DNA from: Pseudomonas sp. Os17
GTDB taxonomy: Bacteria > Pseudomonadota > Gammaproteobacteria > Pseudomonadales > Pseudomonadaceae
DNA: 64,000 nt
Reading direction: 5' to 3'
Assembly: GCF_001547895.1 (NCBI RefSeq)
Contig: NZ_AP014627.1
Coordinates: 3,537,501-3,601,500 of the forward strand
Shown here: positions 29,766 through 38,934 of the stretch, piece by piece
Layout of the letters: each line of letters begins with the position of its first letter
Position numbering within the stretch: position 1 is the stretch's first letter
Notes under the pieces: model-generated
Told to the model about the DNA's origin: nothing
What the model saw: only the letters and a program-made list of their open reading frames with translations
The model's database searches: none
Made by a program: the position numbers and the translations under genes

Positions 29766-30440
29766 ATGCGCATCCTGGTGGTTGAAGACGAACCCAAAAC
29801 AGCGGACTACTTGCACCAAGGCCTGAGTGAAAGTGGTTATGTGGTCGATCGCGCCAACAATGGCGTGGACGGTTTGCACCTGATTCAACAGCAGCCTTAC
29901 GAGTTGGTCATCCTGGATATAAACCTGCCGGGCAAAGATGGCTGGCAAGTGTTGCAAGATATGCGCGGACAATCTCAGGCACGGGTCATGATGTTGACCG
30001 CTCGCGGTCGTCTGGAAGACAAGGTCAAGGGACTGGACATGGGCGCCGATGATTATCTGGTCAAACCCTTTCAGTTTCCCGAGTTGTTGGCACGGGTGCG
30101 CACCCTGATACGGCGCGCTGAACCTGCAGCCCCTTCGCAAGTATTGCAAGTGGCCGATCTGCAACTTGATCCGCGACGTCATCGGGCTTATCGCGGCGAT
30201 CGGCGTATTGACCTGACCACCAAGGAATTCACCCTGCTACATGTATTGATGCGTCATTCGGGAGAAGTACTGACCCGCACGCAAATCATTTCCCTGGTCT
30301 GGGACATGAACTTCGACTGCGACACCAACGTGGTGGAAGTGTCCATCAGCCGCCTGCGGGCCAAGATCGACGAAGCCCACGAGGTGCGGTTGATCCACAC
30401 CCTGCGCGGTGTCGGTTATGTCCTGGAAGTGCGCCCATGA
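29766..30440 (+). CDS. copR: CopR, copper-responsive response regulator
   Basis: 224 residues, OmpR/PhoB family. Receiver domain 1-120 has acidic residues EDE (7-9), phospho-acceptor Asp51 (VILDINLPG) and Lys in LVKPFQFPE. The winged helix (about 128-222) has the recognition segment DTNVVEVSISRLRAKID. It belongs to the CusR/CopR/IrlR heavy-metal group. It overlaps copS by 4 bp. Linkage with ptrA points to copper rather than other metals. Confidence 0.92.
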   Translation: MRILVVEDEPKTADYLHQGLSESGYVVDRANNGVDGLHLIQQQPYELVILDINLPGKDGWQVLQDMRGQSQARVMMLTARGRLEDKVKGLDMGADDYLVKPFQFPELLARVRTLIRRAEPAAPSQVLQVADLQLDPRRHRAYRGDRRIDLTTKEFTLLHVLMRHSGEVLTRTQIISLVWDMNFDCDTNVVEVSISRLRAKIDEAHEVRLIHTLRGVGYVLEVRP

Positions 30441-31864
30441 AAACCTCGCCCGCCCCCGCCAGCAATAGCAGCCTGTCCATGCGCCTGGGGCTGACCGTCA
30501 GCCTGATGGGGGCGGCGCTGGTGCTGCTGCTGGCGAGCCTGGCCTACCTGGCCCTGAGCCACGAGCTGGACAACCTGGCGCGCAAGGGTCTGGACAGCAA
30601 GCTGGAACAGATCCGCCACAGCCTGACCAGCGACCTCAAGAGCAGCGACCTGGCCGCCCGCCCCCACTCCCTGCTGGACCTGGTGCTGGGCCACGACAAC
30701 CTGCAATTGAGCATCCTGGGCAGCGACCCGCTGGCCGAGCCCCTGCTCAATGTCGGCGGCGATCTGCAGCAATCGCTGCCCGAGGCCCTGAAGAAGGTGC
30801 CCGACAGCGGTTACTTCGACTGGCGCGACCACCGCGGCACCCAGTTGCTCGGCGCCGCCCGAGCGATGAGCCTGCGCAACGGCGAACAGGTGCGGGTGAT
30901 CCTGAGCCTGGACCGCAGCAACGATCAGGCCCTGCTCAGCGCCTATCTGCGCTCCACGGTGATTGCCCTGCCGCTGTTGCTGCTGCTGATCGGCATCGGC
31001 GCCTGGCGCCTGGTGCAGCGCGGCCTGCTGCCCCTGCAGCAGTTCACCCGGGTGGCCGCCAAGGTCACCACCCAGGACCTGACCCATCGCTTGAACCTGG
31101 AGCGGTTGCCCCGGGAGCTGGCGGAACTGGGCCAGGGCTTCAACGTCATGCTGCACCGCCTGGATGGCGGGGTGCAGCGCCTGTCGCAGTTCTCCGACGA
31201 CCTGGCCCATGAACTGCGCTCGCCCATCAGCAACCTGATGGGCAAGGCCCAGGTGACCCTGTCCCGGGAACGCCCGCCGGAGGAATACAAGGCCGTGCTG
31301 GAATCGAGCATCGAGGAACTGGAGCGGGTCACCCGGATCGTCGCCGACATGCTGTTCCTGGCCCAGGTCAGCCAGCCGGCCTCCCAGGCCCGCTTCACCC
31401 GGGTATCCCTGGCCGAGGAGGCACGCCGGGTCATGGACCTGTTCGCCCTCAGTGCCGAGGACAAGCAGCTGGCACTTGAGTTAAGCGGCGACGCCTGGGT
31501 GCAGGGCGATCGCCTGATGATCCAGCGGGCGATTTCCAACCTGCTGTCCAATGCCATTCGCCATTGCCCGGAACAGGGACGGATCACCCTGCGGATCGAA
31601 CGCCAACTGCAGGACGTCAGCCTGGCCGTGGGCAACCCGGGAGCGGGCATCGCCGCCTGCCACCTGCCCCATCTGTTCGAGCGCTTCTACCGGGTCGACA
31701 GCAGCCGCACCCGGGCCGAAGGCGGGACCGGACTGGGCCTGGCGATCGTTCGCTCAATCATGAACCTGCATCAAGGACGCACCGAGGTCGCCAGCGATCC
31801 ACAGCACCTCACCGAGTTCCGCCTGGTGTTCCCCAAGCCCGATCCGGCCTTGCACGATGCCTAG
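30437..31864 (+). CDS. copS: CopS, heavy-metal sensor histidine kinase
   Basis: 475 residues. Two transmembrane helices (about 21-41 and 172-195) flank a periplasmic sensor of about 130 residues. HAMP lies near 195-248. The H-box is LAHELRSPI with phospho-donor His258. ATP-binding boxes are N (ISNLLSNAIRH) and G (GGTGLGLAIV). It is the CusS/CopS partner of CopR. The final 4 bp overlap the 3' end of the convergent chrA. Confidence 0.93.
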   Translation: MKTSPAPASNSSLSMRLGLTVSLMGAALVLLLASLAYLALSHELDNLARKGLDSKLEQIRHSLTSDLKSSDLAARPHSLLDLVLGHDNLQLSILGSDPLAEPLLNVGGDLQQSLPEALKKVPDSGYFDWRDHRGTQLLGAARAMSLRNGEQVRVILSLDRSNDQALLSAYLRSTVIALPLLLLLIGIGAWRLVQRGLLPLQQFTRVAAKVTTQDLTHRLNLERLPRELAELGQGFNVMLHRLDGGVQRLSQFSDDLAHELRSPISNLMGKAQVTLSRERPPEEYKAVLESSIEELERVTRIVADMLFLAQVSQPASQARFTRVSLAEEARRVMDLFALSAEDKQLALELSGDAWVQGDRLMIQRAISNLLSNAIRHCPEQGRITLRIERQLQDVSLAVGNPGAGIAACHLPHLFERFYRVDSSRTRAEGGTGLGLAIVRSIMNLHQGRTEVASDPQHLTEFRLVFPKPDPALHDA

Positions 31865-33054
31865 AGCAGCCAGCCGCCCAGCGCCGCCCCCAGCAGCACC
31901 AGGGCCCAGGGCGGTACCCGGCCGCTGCGCAGCATCACCAGGGCCAGCAGCACCGCCAGCAGTTCTGTGGGCCCGGTCACGCTGCTGGTCCCCAGCGGCT
32001 GGTACAGCGCGGCCGCCAGTACCCCCACCACCGCGGCATTGACCCCGGCCAGCGCCGCCTGGATGCGCCGACGTTGGCGCAAGGTCTGCCAGAAAGGCAG
32101 CACGCCGATCACCAGCAAAAAGCCCGGCAAGAAGATCGCCAACAGACAGATCAGGGACCCGGGCCAACCGTCGATGGCCGCCCCGATGAACGCCGCGACA
32201 CTGAACAACGGCCCCGGCACCGCCTGGGCGCTGGCATAGCCGGTCATGAACAGGGGATCGCTGATCCAGCCGGACTCCACGACCTGACTCTGCAACAGCG
32301 GCAACACCACATGCCCGCCGCCAAAGACCAGGGCGCCGATGCGATAGAAAGCGTCGAACAGGCGCAGCCAGGTGTGTGGCCACAGCGCCGACAGCCAGGG
32401 CAGCACCAGCAATAGCAAGGCAGCCACCGCCAGTAGCAGCGCACCCAGGCGCCGACTGCCCCAGGGGGCGAGCGCATCGACCTCGGTCCGGGCGGCCGGG
32501 GTGATCAGCACCCCCCCCACCAGCGCCGCCAGCAGCATCACCAGCAACTGTCCGCTCAGGCCCGGCCAGCGCAGCACCAGCCACGCGGCGAGCAGGGCAA
32601 TGGCGATACGCAAGGCACCACGACACAGGCTGCGGGCCATTCCCCACAGCGCCAGGGCGACCACGGCGACCGCCACAATCTGCAAGCCCTTGAGCACCCC
32701 GGGAGGCACCCCACTGCCGATTCCCAGCGCCAGCAAGGCCAGGGCCAGCGCCGACGGCAAGGTGAAACCGAGCCAGGCGCACAAGGCACCGGGCAGGCCC
32801 GCCCGTGACACCCCCAGGACAATGCCGACCTTGCTGCTGGCCGGTCCCGGAAGAAACTGGCACAGGGCGACCAGCTCGGCGTAGGCCGCCTCCCCCAGCC
32901 AGCGGCGGCGCTGGACGAACTCCTGACGGAAATACCCCAGGTGCGCCACCGGCCCACCGAACGACGTCAGCCCCAGGCGCAGGAACATCAGGAAAATCTG
33001 CCAGGGACTTTCCCTGGACGCGCAAGGCTCGGACGCCGGGCTGACAGCGGACAT
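31861..33054 (-). CDS. chrA: ChrA chromate transporter
   Basis: 397 residues with two homologous CHR domains, each beginning with a signature: FLRLGLTSFGGPVAHLGYF (about 23-41) and FYRIGALVFGGGHVVLPLL in the second half. About 10-12 transmembrane helices. It exports chromate at the inner membrane. The start shares one base with the stop of the upstream GNAT gene (TAATG), so the two are translationally coupled. Confidence 0.92.
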   Translation of the reverse strand: MSAVSPASEPCASRESPWQIFLMFLRLGLTSFGGPVAHLGYFRQEFVQRRRWLGEAAYAELVALCQFLPGPASSKVGIVLGVSRAGLPGALCAWLGFTLPSALALALLALGIGSGVPPGVLKGLQIVAVAVVALALWGMARSLCRGALRIAIALLAAWLVLRWPGLSGQLLVMLLAALVGGVLITPAARTEVDALAPWGSRRLGALLLAVAALLLLVLPWLSALWPHTWLRLFDAFYRIGALVFGGGHVVLPLLQSQVVESGWISDPLFMTGYASAQAVPGPLFSVAAFIGAAIDGWPGSLICLLAIFLPGFLLVIGVLPFWQTLRQRRRIQAALAGVNAAVVGVLAAALYQPLGTSSVTGPTELLAVLLALVMLRSGRVPPWALVLLGAALGGWLL

Positions 33055-33551
33055 TACAAGGCTTTACTCCAGAACAGCATGCGGCCATGGGCCGGATCGA
33101 GCTTGGCGTCGGCGAAACCGCAGGCCTGGTAGGCCGCCTGAGCCCGGGCATTGCCCTCCAGCACCTCCAGGGTGATCTTGCAGCAGCCCCGTTGCCGGGC
33201 GATGTCCTCGACCTTCTGCAGCATCCGCCGGCTCAGGCCCTGACCGCGAAAGCCGTCGAGCACCAGCACATCGTGGACATTCACCAGGGGCCGACAGGCA
33301 AAGGTGGAAAAACCCTCGAAGCAGTTCACCAGCCCCACCGGCTGGCCCCCGGCAAAGGCCAGCACACTGAACGCCTGAGGCCGCTTGGCCAGTTCCGCCG
33401 GCAGTTGCCGGAGCAGGTCCTGCTCCAGGGGCCGACCACCCCCCATGGGGTCCTCGGCATAGTGGTTGAGCAGTACCCCTATGGCTTCGGCATGCACCGG
33501 ATTGCTGTAGCTAGCTTGCAGCACCACGACATCGGCAACGTCCATGTTCAT
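33054..33551 (-). CDS. GNAT-family N-acetyltransferase
   Basis: 165 residues. The acetyl-CoA binding motif A lies at about 94-112 (VHDVLVLDGFRGQGLSRRML; R-G-Q-G-L loop) and motif B near 125-145 (CKITLEVLEGNARAQAAYQACGF). Substrate unknown. The start may be ATG 33551 or the second Met at 33545. The TAATG overlap with chrA suggests a joint transcript, though a link to chromate resistance is speculative. Confidence 0.82.
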   Translation of the reverse strand: MNMDVADVVVLQASYSNPVHAEAIGVLLNHYAEDPMGGGRPLEQDLLRQLPAELAKRPQAFSVLAFAGGQPVGLVNCFEGFSTFACRPLVNVHDVLVLDGFRGQGLSRRMLQKVEDIARQRGCCKITLEVLEGNARAQAAYQACGFADAKLDPAHGRMLFWSKAL

Positions 33552-33703
33552 CCTCGATCAACGCATTGGAAGAGAGCGCTCAGGGCTCGGGCAGCCTGGA
33601 TTGTAGGCCGGTGGATTTGACCAAACGAAGATATTCCCGCCACTTGCCAGAGAAAAATCCTAGGCAATGGAAACGACTCGCATCAGCGGCAAGCACTTCC
33701 CAG

Positions 33704-34831
33704 TCAAGCACCCGGCTGCCGGGCAAAACGCTGCAACTGCATCTCCCGCAGGCGGCTGAGGGTGCGACGGAAGGCAAACTCCAGGTAGCCCTCGGTGTAC
33801 AGCTGCTCCATCGGCACCCGGGCCTCCAGGTACAGCGGCACTCCACGGTCGTAGCATTCGTCCACCAGGGCGATGAAGCGCCGCACGCTGTCGTCGTGGA
33901 TCGACAGTTGCGGCAGTTCCCGATCGCCTGCCACCACCCGCTGGGCCCCATCCTCGGTGCCCCGGGCAATGCGCCCCGGACGTTGCCGGGCACTGAGATT
34001 GGGCACCTCGCTGAGGAGGATCGCCCGGTAGCGGTCGCACAGGGCCATGAAATCCATGGCCGAGAACGGCTGCTCGCAAAGGTCGGCAAAGCGGCACCAG
34101 ATCACCGTCGTCGCCGCCTTGACCACCGATACCGTTCGATAGCCGATCAGCAGCGGCTCGCTGGACACCGCCTGCCCCGCACTCAACTCGCGAAACAGCG
34201 GTTCCAGGGCACTGGGCTGGCCCTCGACGCTCAGCCAATAGCGCTGCGTGGCGGCGCCGGGGTGCAGGCGGTGGTCCTGCTCGCCGTCCACCGCCAGCAC
34301 CTGCAGGTGCTGGCGGATGGCGTCGATGGCCGGCAGGAAGCGCTCGCGATTGAAGCCATCGGCATACAACTGTTCGGGGGGCTGGTTGGAGGTGCAGACC
34401 ATCACCACCCCCTGTTCGAACATCACCTGGAACAGGCGCCCGAGAATGATCGCATCGCCGATGTCGTTGACGAACAGCTCATCGAAACACAGCACCCGCA
34501 CCTCTTCTGCAAGCTCCCGGGCCAGGGCCTGCAAGGGATCGGCGGTGCCGGTGAGCTGGAACGAGCGCTGGTGCACCCAGCCCATGAAGTGATGAAAATG
34601 CTGACGCCGGGCCGGCACCCTGAGGCTCTGGTAGAACTGATCCATGAGCCAGGTCTTGCCGCGCCCGACCGCGCCCCACAGGTAGACCCCCTGCACCGGC
34701 TTGCGCCCCTGATGCAGCGCCTCATGACATTGCTGCAAGGCTTGCACCGCACGCGCCTGGGCGGGATCGGCGACAAAGCCGTCCTGCTCCAGGGCATGCC
34801 GGTAAGCGCTCATGGGGGAATCGAATGGCAT
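33704..34831 (-). CDS. zapE: ZapE/AFG1-like ATPase
   Basis: 375 residues. Walker A LWGAVGRGKTWLMD (near 55-68), Walker B VLCFDELFVND and the AFG1 stretch HFHHFMGWVHQ identify the ZapE/AFG1 P-loop ATPase family. In E. coli ZapE interacts with the division ring under stress. ATG 34831 (MPFDSPMSAYRHAL) is preferred to 34873. Other pseudomonads often encode a second homologue elsewhere, so this may be an accessory paralogue. Gene stands alone on the minus strand. Confidence 0.82.
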   Translation of the reverse strand: MPFDSPMSAYRHALEQDGFVADPAQARAVQALQQCHEALHQGRKPVQGVYLWGAVGRGKTWLMDQFYQSLRVPARRQHFHHFMGWVHQRSFQLTGTADPLQALARELAEEVRVLCFDELFVNDIGDAIILGRLFQVMFEQGVVMVCTSNQPPEQLYADGFNRERFLPAIDAIRQHLQVLAVDGEQDHRLHPGAATQRYWLSVEGQPSALEPLFRELSAGQAVSSEPLLIGYRTVSVVKAATTVIWCRFADLCEQPFSAMDFMALCDRYRAILLSEVPNLSARQRPGRIARGTEDGAQRVVAGDRELPQLSIHDDSVRRFIALVDECYDRGVPLYLEARVPMEQLYTEGYLEFAFRRTLSRLREMQLQRFARQPGA

Positions 34832-35002
34832 GGGCCGCTGGCCTCCTGGCAAAGAGCCGCAGTATGCCATCACCCGCCGCTCCGGGCCTGATCCGTGGCC
34901 GCCGCCAAACCCGCGAGCGGCGCCAGGGAGCGCCAGGGCCTGGGCCGCGCCCAGGCCCTTTGCGCCCCTGCCGGCCGTTGGCGGCCTGCGGCCGCGGCTG
35001 CA

Positions 35003-35332
35003 TCAGCGCGAGATGTCCAGGCGCTCGATGCGGCCCTGGTCGTCCAGGCGGAAGGTGTGGCGCAACGCCTGGGGGCTGCCGGGGAAATCGCCGCACACCC
35101 GGCTGTCGAGCAAGATCTTTCCGGTACGCTGCTGAACCCCGAGGACTTCCAGGCGACGCGCGCCTGCGCCCATCCAGCGGGCAATCTGCTGGGGCCCCAC
35201 GCAGTGCTCACGCTCATCGAAAATCTGCGCCCGGGCGGCGAAGATCGACGCCACCAGCGTGCTGTCGCCGCTGTTGACCGCCGCGACATAAGCGACGATG
35301 GCCGGGGCCAGGGAAGGGTCTGTGGCCGACAT
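35003..35332 (-). CDS. NTF2/SnoaL-like small protein
   Basis: 109 residues. The cone-shaped NTF2-like pattern is seen in IVAYVAAVNSGDSTLVASIFAARAQIFDE (about 12-40), followed by beta-rich sequence ending in DDQGRIERLDISR. Such folds bind small molecules or act as isomerases or hydrolases. It follows the WYL regulator by 52 bp on the same strand, so it is probably its target. Function not assigned. Confidence 0.75.
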   Translation of the reverse strand: MSATDPSLAPAIVAYVAAVNSGDSTLVASIFAARAQIFDEREHCVGPQQIARWMGAGARRLEVLGVQQRTGKILLDSRVCGDFPGSPQALRHTFRLDDQGRIERLDISR

Positions 35333-35384
35333 GACAAAAGCTCCTTGCTGTTGAATGAGGACGCCATGCTAAAGCCCCCTTGCG

Positions 35385-36101
35385 TCATTTCCTGTCAGCA
35401 GTGAATCGGCCCTGCTCATCGCTCTGCAGGCGTTTGCGCCAGGCTCGCAGCCAGTCGCTGCGCCGCCCCGGATACAGCTCGCCCTGCTCCTGGGCGACGG
35501 CGATGCGGTCGGTGCGAAAGGTCCGGTAATCGCCCCGCAGCTCGCACCAGGCCACGATCACCCGGGCCTCGTTGAGAAAACCCAGGGCCAGCGGCCAGAT
35601 CAGCCGCTGGCTGGGGGTGCGGTTGACGTCGGCATAGTCGATCAACAGCTTGGCCTGATGACGGATCGCCTGGCGGAACACGTTCAGCGACACCGGATTG
35701 TCCGGAAAGCCCCAGCCCGCCGGGCCCGGCAGCAGGGTCGGGTTGCGCAAGGCATCCTGGGCCGCCGGGGCCAGCACCGCGGCGATCTTGGCCATGGCGT
35801 CGGCGGCGACCTTGCTCAGCACCTCGTCGCCACGCTGATCGACGTAACGCAGGCCCAACACCACGGCCTCGGTTTCATCGGCATTGAGCATCAACGGCGG
35901 CAGGAACAGCCCGCTGCGCAGCACATAGCCGATGCCGGCCTCGCCGTAGATCGGCGCGCCGAGGGAGGTCAGCTCGGCAATGTCGCGGTACAGGGTGCGC
36001 TCGGACACCTCCAGCTCCGCCGCCAGGGTAGCGGCGGTAACGGGACGGCTCTTGCCTCGCAGCATCTGCAACAGGGTGAGTAAACGGCTGGCTCGCGACA
36101 C
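35385..36101 (-). CDS. YafY-family transcriptional regulator (HTH + WYL)
   Basis: 238 residues. The N-terminal winged helix (about 5-60) contains LEVSERTLYRDIAEL. A WYL-type ligand-binding domain occupies about 135-230 with the pattern LLIDYADVNRTPSQRLIWPLAL. WYL domains sense small ligands. A perfect 12-bp inverted repeat lies 43 bp before the start (36144-36170), a strong candidate for its own operator. The next gene on the strand is the NTF2-like protein. Confidence 0.85.
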   Translation of the reverse strand: MSRASRLLTLLQMLRGKSRPVTAATLAAELEVSERTLYRDIAELTSLGAPIYGEAGIGYVLRSGLFLPPLMLNADETEAVVLGLRYVDQRGDEVLSKVAADAMAKIAAVLAPAAQDALRNPTLLPGPAGWGFPDNPVSLNVFRQAIRHQAKLLIDYADVNRTPSQRLIWPLALGFLNEARVIVAWCELRGDYRTFRTDRIAVAQEQGELYPGRRSDWLRAWRKRLQSDEQGRFTADRK

Positions 36102-36143
36102 CTTGGACGGACTCCGGAAAAAACACCGGCGCAGATTACCAAA

Positions 36144-36170
36144 GCCTCCTGACAGTTTCTGTCAGGAGGC
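36144..36170. promoter_or_regulatory. 12-bp perfect inverted repeat before the WYL regulator
   Basis: GCCTCCTGACAG-TTT-CTGTCAGGAGGC. The position just upstream of the regulator start suggests an autoregulatory operator. It could instead be a hairpin terminator for the TonB receptor transcript, but only TTTGG follows on the minus strand. A related half, CTGACAGG, recurs at the end of the regulator gene near 35388-35396. Confidence 0.6.
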
Positions 36171-36190
36171 TGAGTGCTGGCGGGGGATTG

Positions 36191-36218
36191 TGTTGCCGCT
36201 GCCGCAGGCTGCGAACGG
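36191..36218. repeat. Intergenic GC-rich repeat, copy 1
   Basis: Core GCCGCTGCCGCAGGCTGCGA. Related copies at 42165-42202 (inverted) and 50961-50988. All three lie between genes. Confidence 0.5.
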
Positions 36219-36334
36219 CCCCGGGGACGCAGGATCCCGGCCGCCCTCCAAGGGCCGGCCGGGGATCGCCAAACAAGGCCCCGCGGGACTAGGCGCTGCC
36301 TCGCCGGGGGCCGGCAGCGGCGACCGCAGCAGCG

Positions 36335-38812
36335 TCAGTAGGCCATGGTCCAGGTCAGGGTGTAGGTGCGGCCACGGCCCTGGTAGTCATAGAGGTAGTC
36401 CGGGCCGTAGGTCGGCGAATAGAACAGCTTGGCGCGCTGGCCCCAGACCGTGCTGTATTGCTTGTCCAGAAGGTTCTGGATGCCGCCGCTGAAGGTGCCG
36501 AAGGCTGTGTCGTGGCTGCCCAGCAGGTCGAAGGTGGTGTAGCCGTCGATGGTGTTGGGCGCATCGACGCTGTGGGTGGCGTCGATCTGCCTAACCGCGT
36601 CGTCCTTGAGGCTGAAGGCGTGGTTGCCCTGCAGGCGCACACTGCTGCTGTCGTCCTTCCAGCCGACGAAGGCGGTCAACTTGGACAGGGATGCATAACG
36701 GGCGTCGCGCTTCTTCCAGCCGCCGTTCTTGCCCTCCTCCTCGGAACGCACCGCGTGCAGGGTGCCTCCCAGCTCCCAGCCGTTCTGCAAATGCCGGGTC
36801 AGGGCGCTCTCGAAACCGTAGTCGCGGCTCTTCTGATCCTTGACGTCGATGGTCAGGGTGGCCTGGTCGGTGGTGATCACCTTGTCCGACCAGATGTAGT
36901 ACAGCGCCGCCTGGGCGTCCCAGTCGCTATCAGAAAAACGCCAGCCGGTTTCCACCTGGCGGCTCTTGATCCCGGCCAGCGGGTTGTCGTCGACGCTCAG
37001 CCCCGGCTTGCCGTAGAACTTGGCCGGGTCCGGCAGATCGAAGCCCTCGCCGTAGTTGACCCACAGCTGATGGCCGTTCTTGAAGTCGTAGATGCTGCCC
37101 AGGTTGTAGAGGTTGACCGCATAGTCGTTGCTACCCCCAGGCACGTTCTTGAACTGGTCGACATCCACGTCCATTTGCTGGCGCCGGTAGCCGCCGGACA
37201 CCGTCAGGTTGTCGGTGGCGTGCCAGTCCAACTGGGCGTAGCCGGACAGGCCGTCGACCCGGTAGCTGGGATAGCGCGGCGCCTTGCTCTGGGTCACCAG
37301 GTCGAGGCCGCCGCTGCCCGAGGACAGGCCCTGGTCGAAGATGCTCTGTTCGGCGTTGAAACGCTCCCGGTCCAGGTCCACGCCGTAGGTCAGCTTGAAC
37401 GCTTCGAACTCCTTGGCGAACAACGCCTTGAGGCTGGTGACCTCGAAGTTCTGCTGCGAAGCGGCGAAATACACGCCCTTGGAACCTGCGGGGCTGCCGC
37501 TGTTGTAGTAGGGAAACGGGAAGAAGTTGTCGTCTTCCTTGCGGTACGAGGCCTGCAGGTAGAAGTCCTGGCCCAGCACGTCGCTGTGGTGGTAGTTGGC
37601 GTTGAGCAGCAGGCGCTTGGTGCGCGGTTCCAGGTCCGTGGAGTAGCCGCTGCGCAGCTCGGCGTCCTCCAGGTTGGACGGCGCCTTGTACCTGAGGTTG
37701 GGGAAGTAGATCCCGGTGCTGCCGTGGTTGCCCGAGTCGTAGTACTGGGCCAGCAGGTCCAGGCTCTGCTCCTCGTTGAACTGCAGGGCCAGGCTGCCCA
37801 TCAAGTCCAGGGTGCGGTTGTACTGCAGGTCGGTCTGGGTGTTGTCGATGAAGATCTGCTGGCCGGCGCCGTCATAGAACGCCCGGTTCTGCTCCCCCGC
37901 CACCGCCAGCCGGCCGCTGATGGCGTCGTTGCCGCCACTCACCGACTGAGCGATGCGGGTGGTCAGGTCGTCGCTGTTGTTGAAGCCGCTGCTGGCGCCC
38001 AGTTGCGTCTCGAAACGCGCCGGGCCCGGCTCGCCTTTCTTGGTGACGATGTTGATGATGCCGCCGGTGGCGCCGCCGCCGTAGATGGCGCTGGCCCCGG
38101 ACAGCACTTCAACCCGCTCGACGTTGAACGGCGAAATGCTGTCGAACTGCCGGGACAGGCCCCGGGAGCTGTTCTGGCTGACCCCGTCGATCATCACCAG
38201 GACGTTGCGCCCACGCATGTTCTGGCCATAGTTGGTGCGCCCTTCCGGCGCCAGATCGAGGCCCGGCACCAGCTTGCCGATGGCTTCCTTGAGGCTGACC
38301 CCAGTGCTCAACTGCTCGCGCAGCTGGCTCTGCTCCACCACCCACACCGTGCCGGGGATCTCGCTGATCGCGGCGCTGGTGCGCGAGGCCACGCTGACCT
38401 GGGTCGGCTTGAGGTCCAGGCTTGCAGCCGGAGCCGCCGCGCGGCGCAGGATCACGGTGCGGCCATCGCTGAACGACCAGCTCATGCCGCTGCCGGCCAG
38501 CAGGCTGTGCAGGGCCTGGGCCAGGGTCAGTTCTCCGTTGAGCGCGGTGGATTGCAGGCCCGCGACATCGCTGGTGGTGTACAGCAGGCGCACATCGGCC
38601 TGGTCGGCGAAGCGGGTCAGCGCCTGATCCAGTGGCTGGGCCGGCAGGTTCAGCGAAACCCGACGCGCCTCGGCAGCGCTGGCCTGGGTAAGTGTGGCGG
38701 CCTCGTCGGCCAGCGCCAGAACCGGGCTCAAGGCTCCGGCGAACAGCGCCTGAGCCAGTAATGTGCGGCGCATGATGTGTTGACCGCGCCCCAGTGTCGA
38801 CAGCTTGAACAT
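36335..38812 (-). CDS. TonB-dependent siderophore receptor with N-terminal signalling (STN) domain
   Basis: 825 residues from ATG 38812, which has AAGGAA upstream; ATG 38773 is a weaker alternative. Signal peptide to about 36; STN/secretin domain 51-123 (VSLNLPAQPLDQALTRFADQ); plug about 145-255 with RGRNVLVMIDG and GASAIYGGGATGGIINIV; then a 22-strand-type barrel ending in an aromatic (WTMAY). The STN domain and the adjacent FecI/FecR genes indicate cell-surface signalling. The plug resembles hydroxamate or aerobactin-type (IutA/ChtA) receptors, but the ligand cannot be fixed by eye. A Fur-like box lies 38 bp upstream. Confidence 0.88.
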   Translation of the reverse strand: MFKLSTLGRGQHIMRRTLLAQALFAGALSPVLALADEAATLTQASAAEARRVSLNLPAQPLDQALTRFADQADVRLLYTTSDVAGLQSTALNGELTLAQALHSLLAGSGMSWSFSDGRTVILRRAAAPAASLDLKPTQVSVASRTSAAISEIPGTVWVVEQSQLREQLSTGVSLKEAIGKLVPGLDLAPEGRTNYGQNMRGRNVLVMIDGVSQNSSRGLSRQFDSISPFNVERVEVLSGASAIYGGGATGGIINIVTKKGEPGPARFETQLGASSGFNNSDDLTTRIAQSVSGGNDAISGRLAVAGEQNRAFYDGAGQQIFIDNTQTDLQYNRTLDLMGSLALQFNEEQSLDLLAQYYDSGNHGSTGIYFPNLRYKAPSNLEDAELRSGYSTDLEPRTKRLLLNANYHHSDVLGQDFYLQASYRKEDDNFFPFPYYNSGSPAGSKGVYFAASQQNFEVTSLKALFAKEFEAFKLTYGVDLDRERFNAEQSIFDQGLSSGSGGLDLVTQSKAPRYPSYRVDGLSGYAQLDWHATDNLTVSGGYRRQQMDVDVDQFKNVPGGSNDYAVNLYNLGSIYDFKNGHQLWVNYGEGFDLPDPAKFYGKPGLSVDDNPLAGIKSRQVETGWRFSDSDWDAQAALYYIWSDKVITTDQATLTIDVKDQKSRDYGFESALTRHLQNGWELGGTLHAVRSEEEGKNGGWKKRDARYASLSKLTAFVGWKDDSSSVRLQGNHAFSLKDDAVRQIDATHSVDAPNTIDGYTTFDLLGSHDTAFGTFSGGIQNLLDKQYSTVWGQRAKLFYSPTYGPDYLYDYQGRGRTYTLTWTMAY

Positions 38813-38849
38813 AGCTTTCACGTGTTCCTTCCCAGCCGGTTGAAATGTC

Positions 38850-38868
38850 GTCAATGAGAATGATTTTC
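38850..38868. promoter_or_regulatory. Fur-like box before the TonB receptor
   Basis: Contains AATGAGAATGATTTTC. 14 of 19 positions match GATAATGATAATCATTATC. Position, between fecR and the receptor start, is suitable for iron repression. Confidence 0.6.
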
Positions 38869-38934
38869 TTCTCAGTCTCACTACGACGATTTCCCGCAGC
38901 GGAACTTGCAGTGCACCGGGCAAAAAAATTTGCC

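Noticed and set aside
36458..38761. 767-codon open frame on the plus strand opposite the TonB receptor
   Set aside because: Shadow of the receptor gene; low-complexity Val/Gln/Ala-rich translation without motifs.
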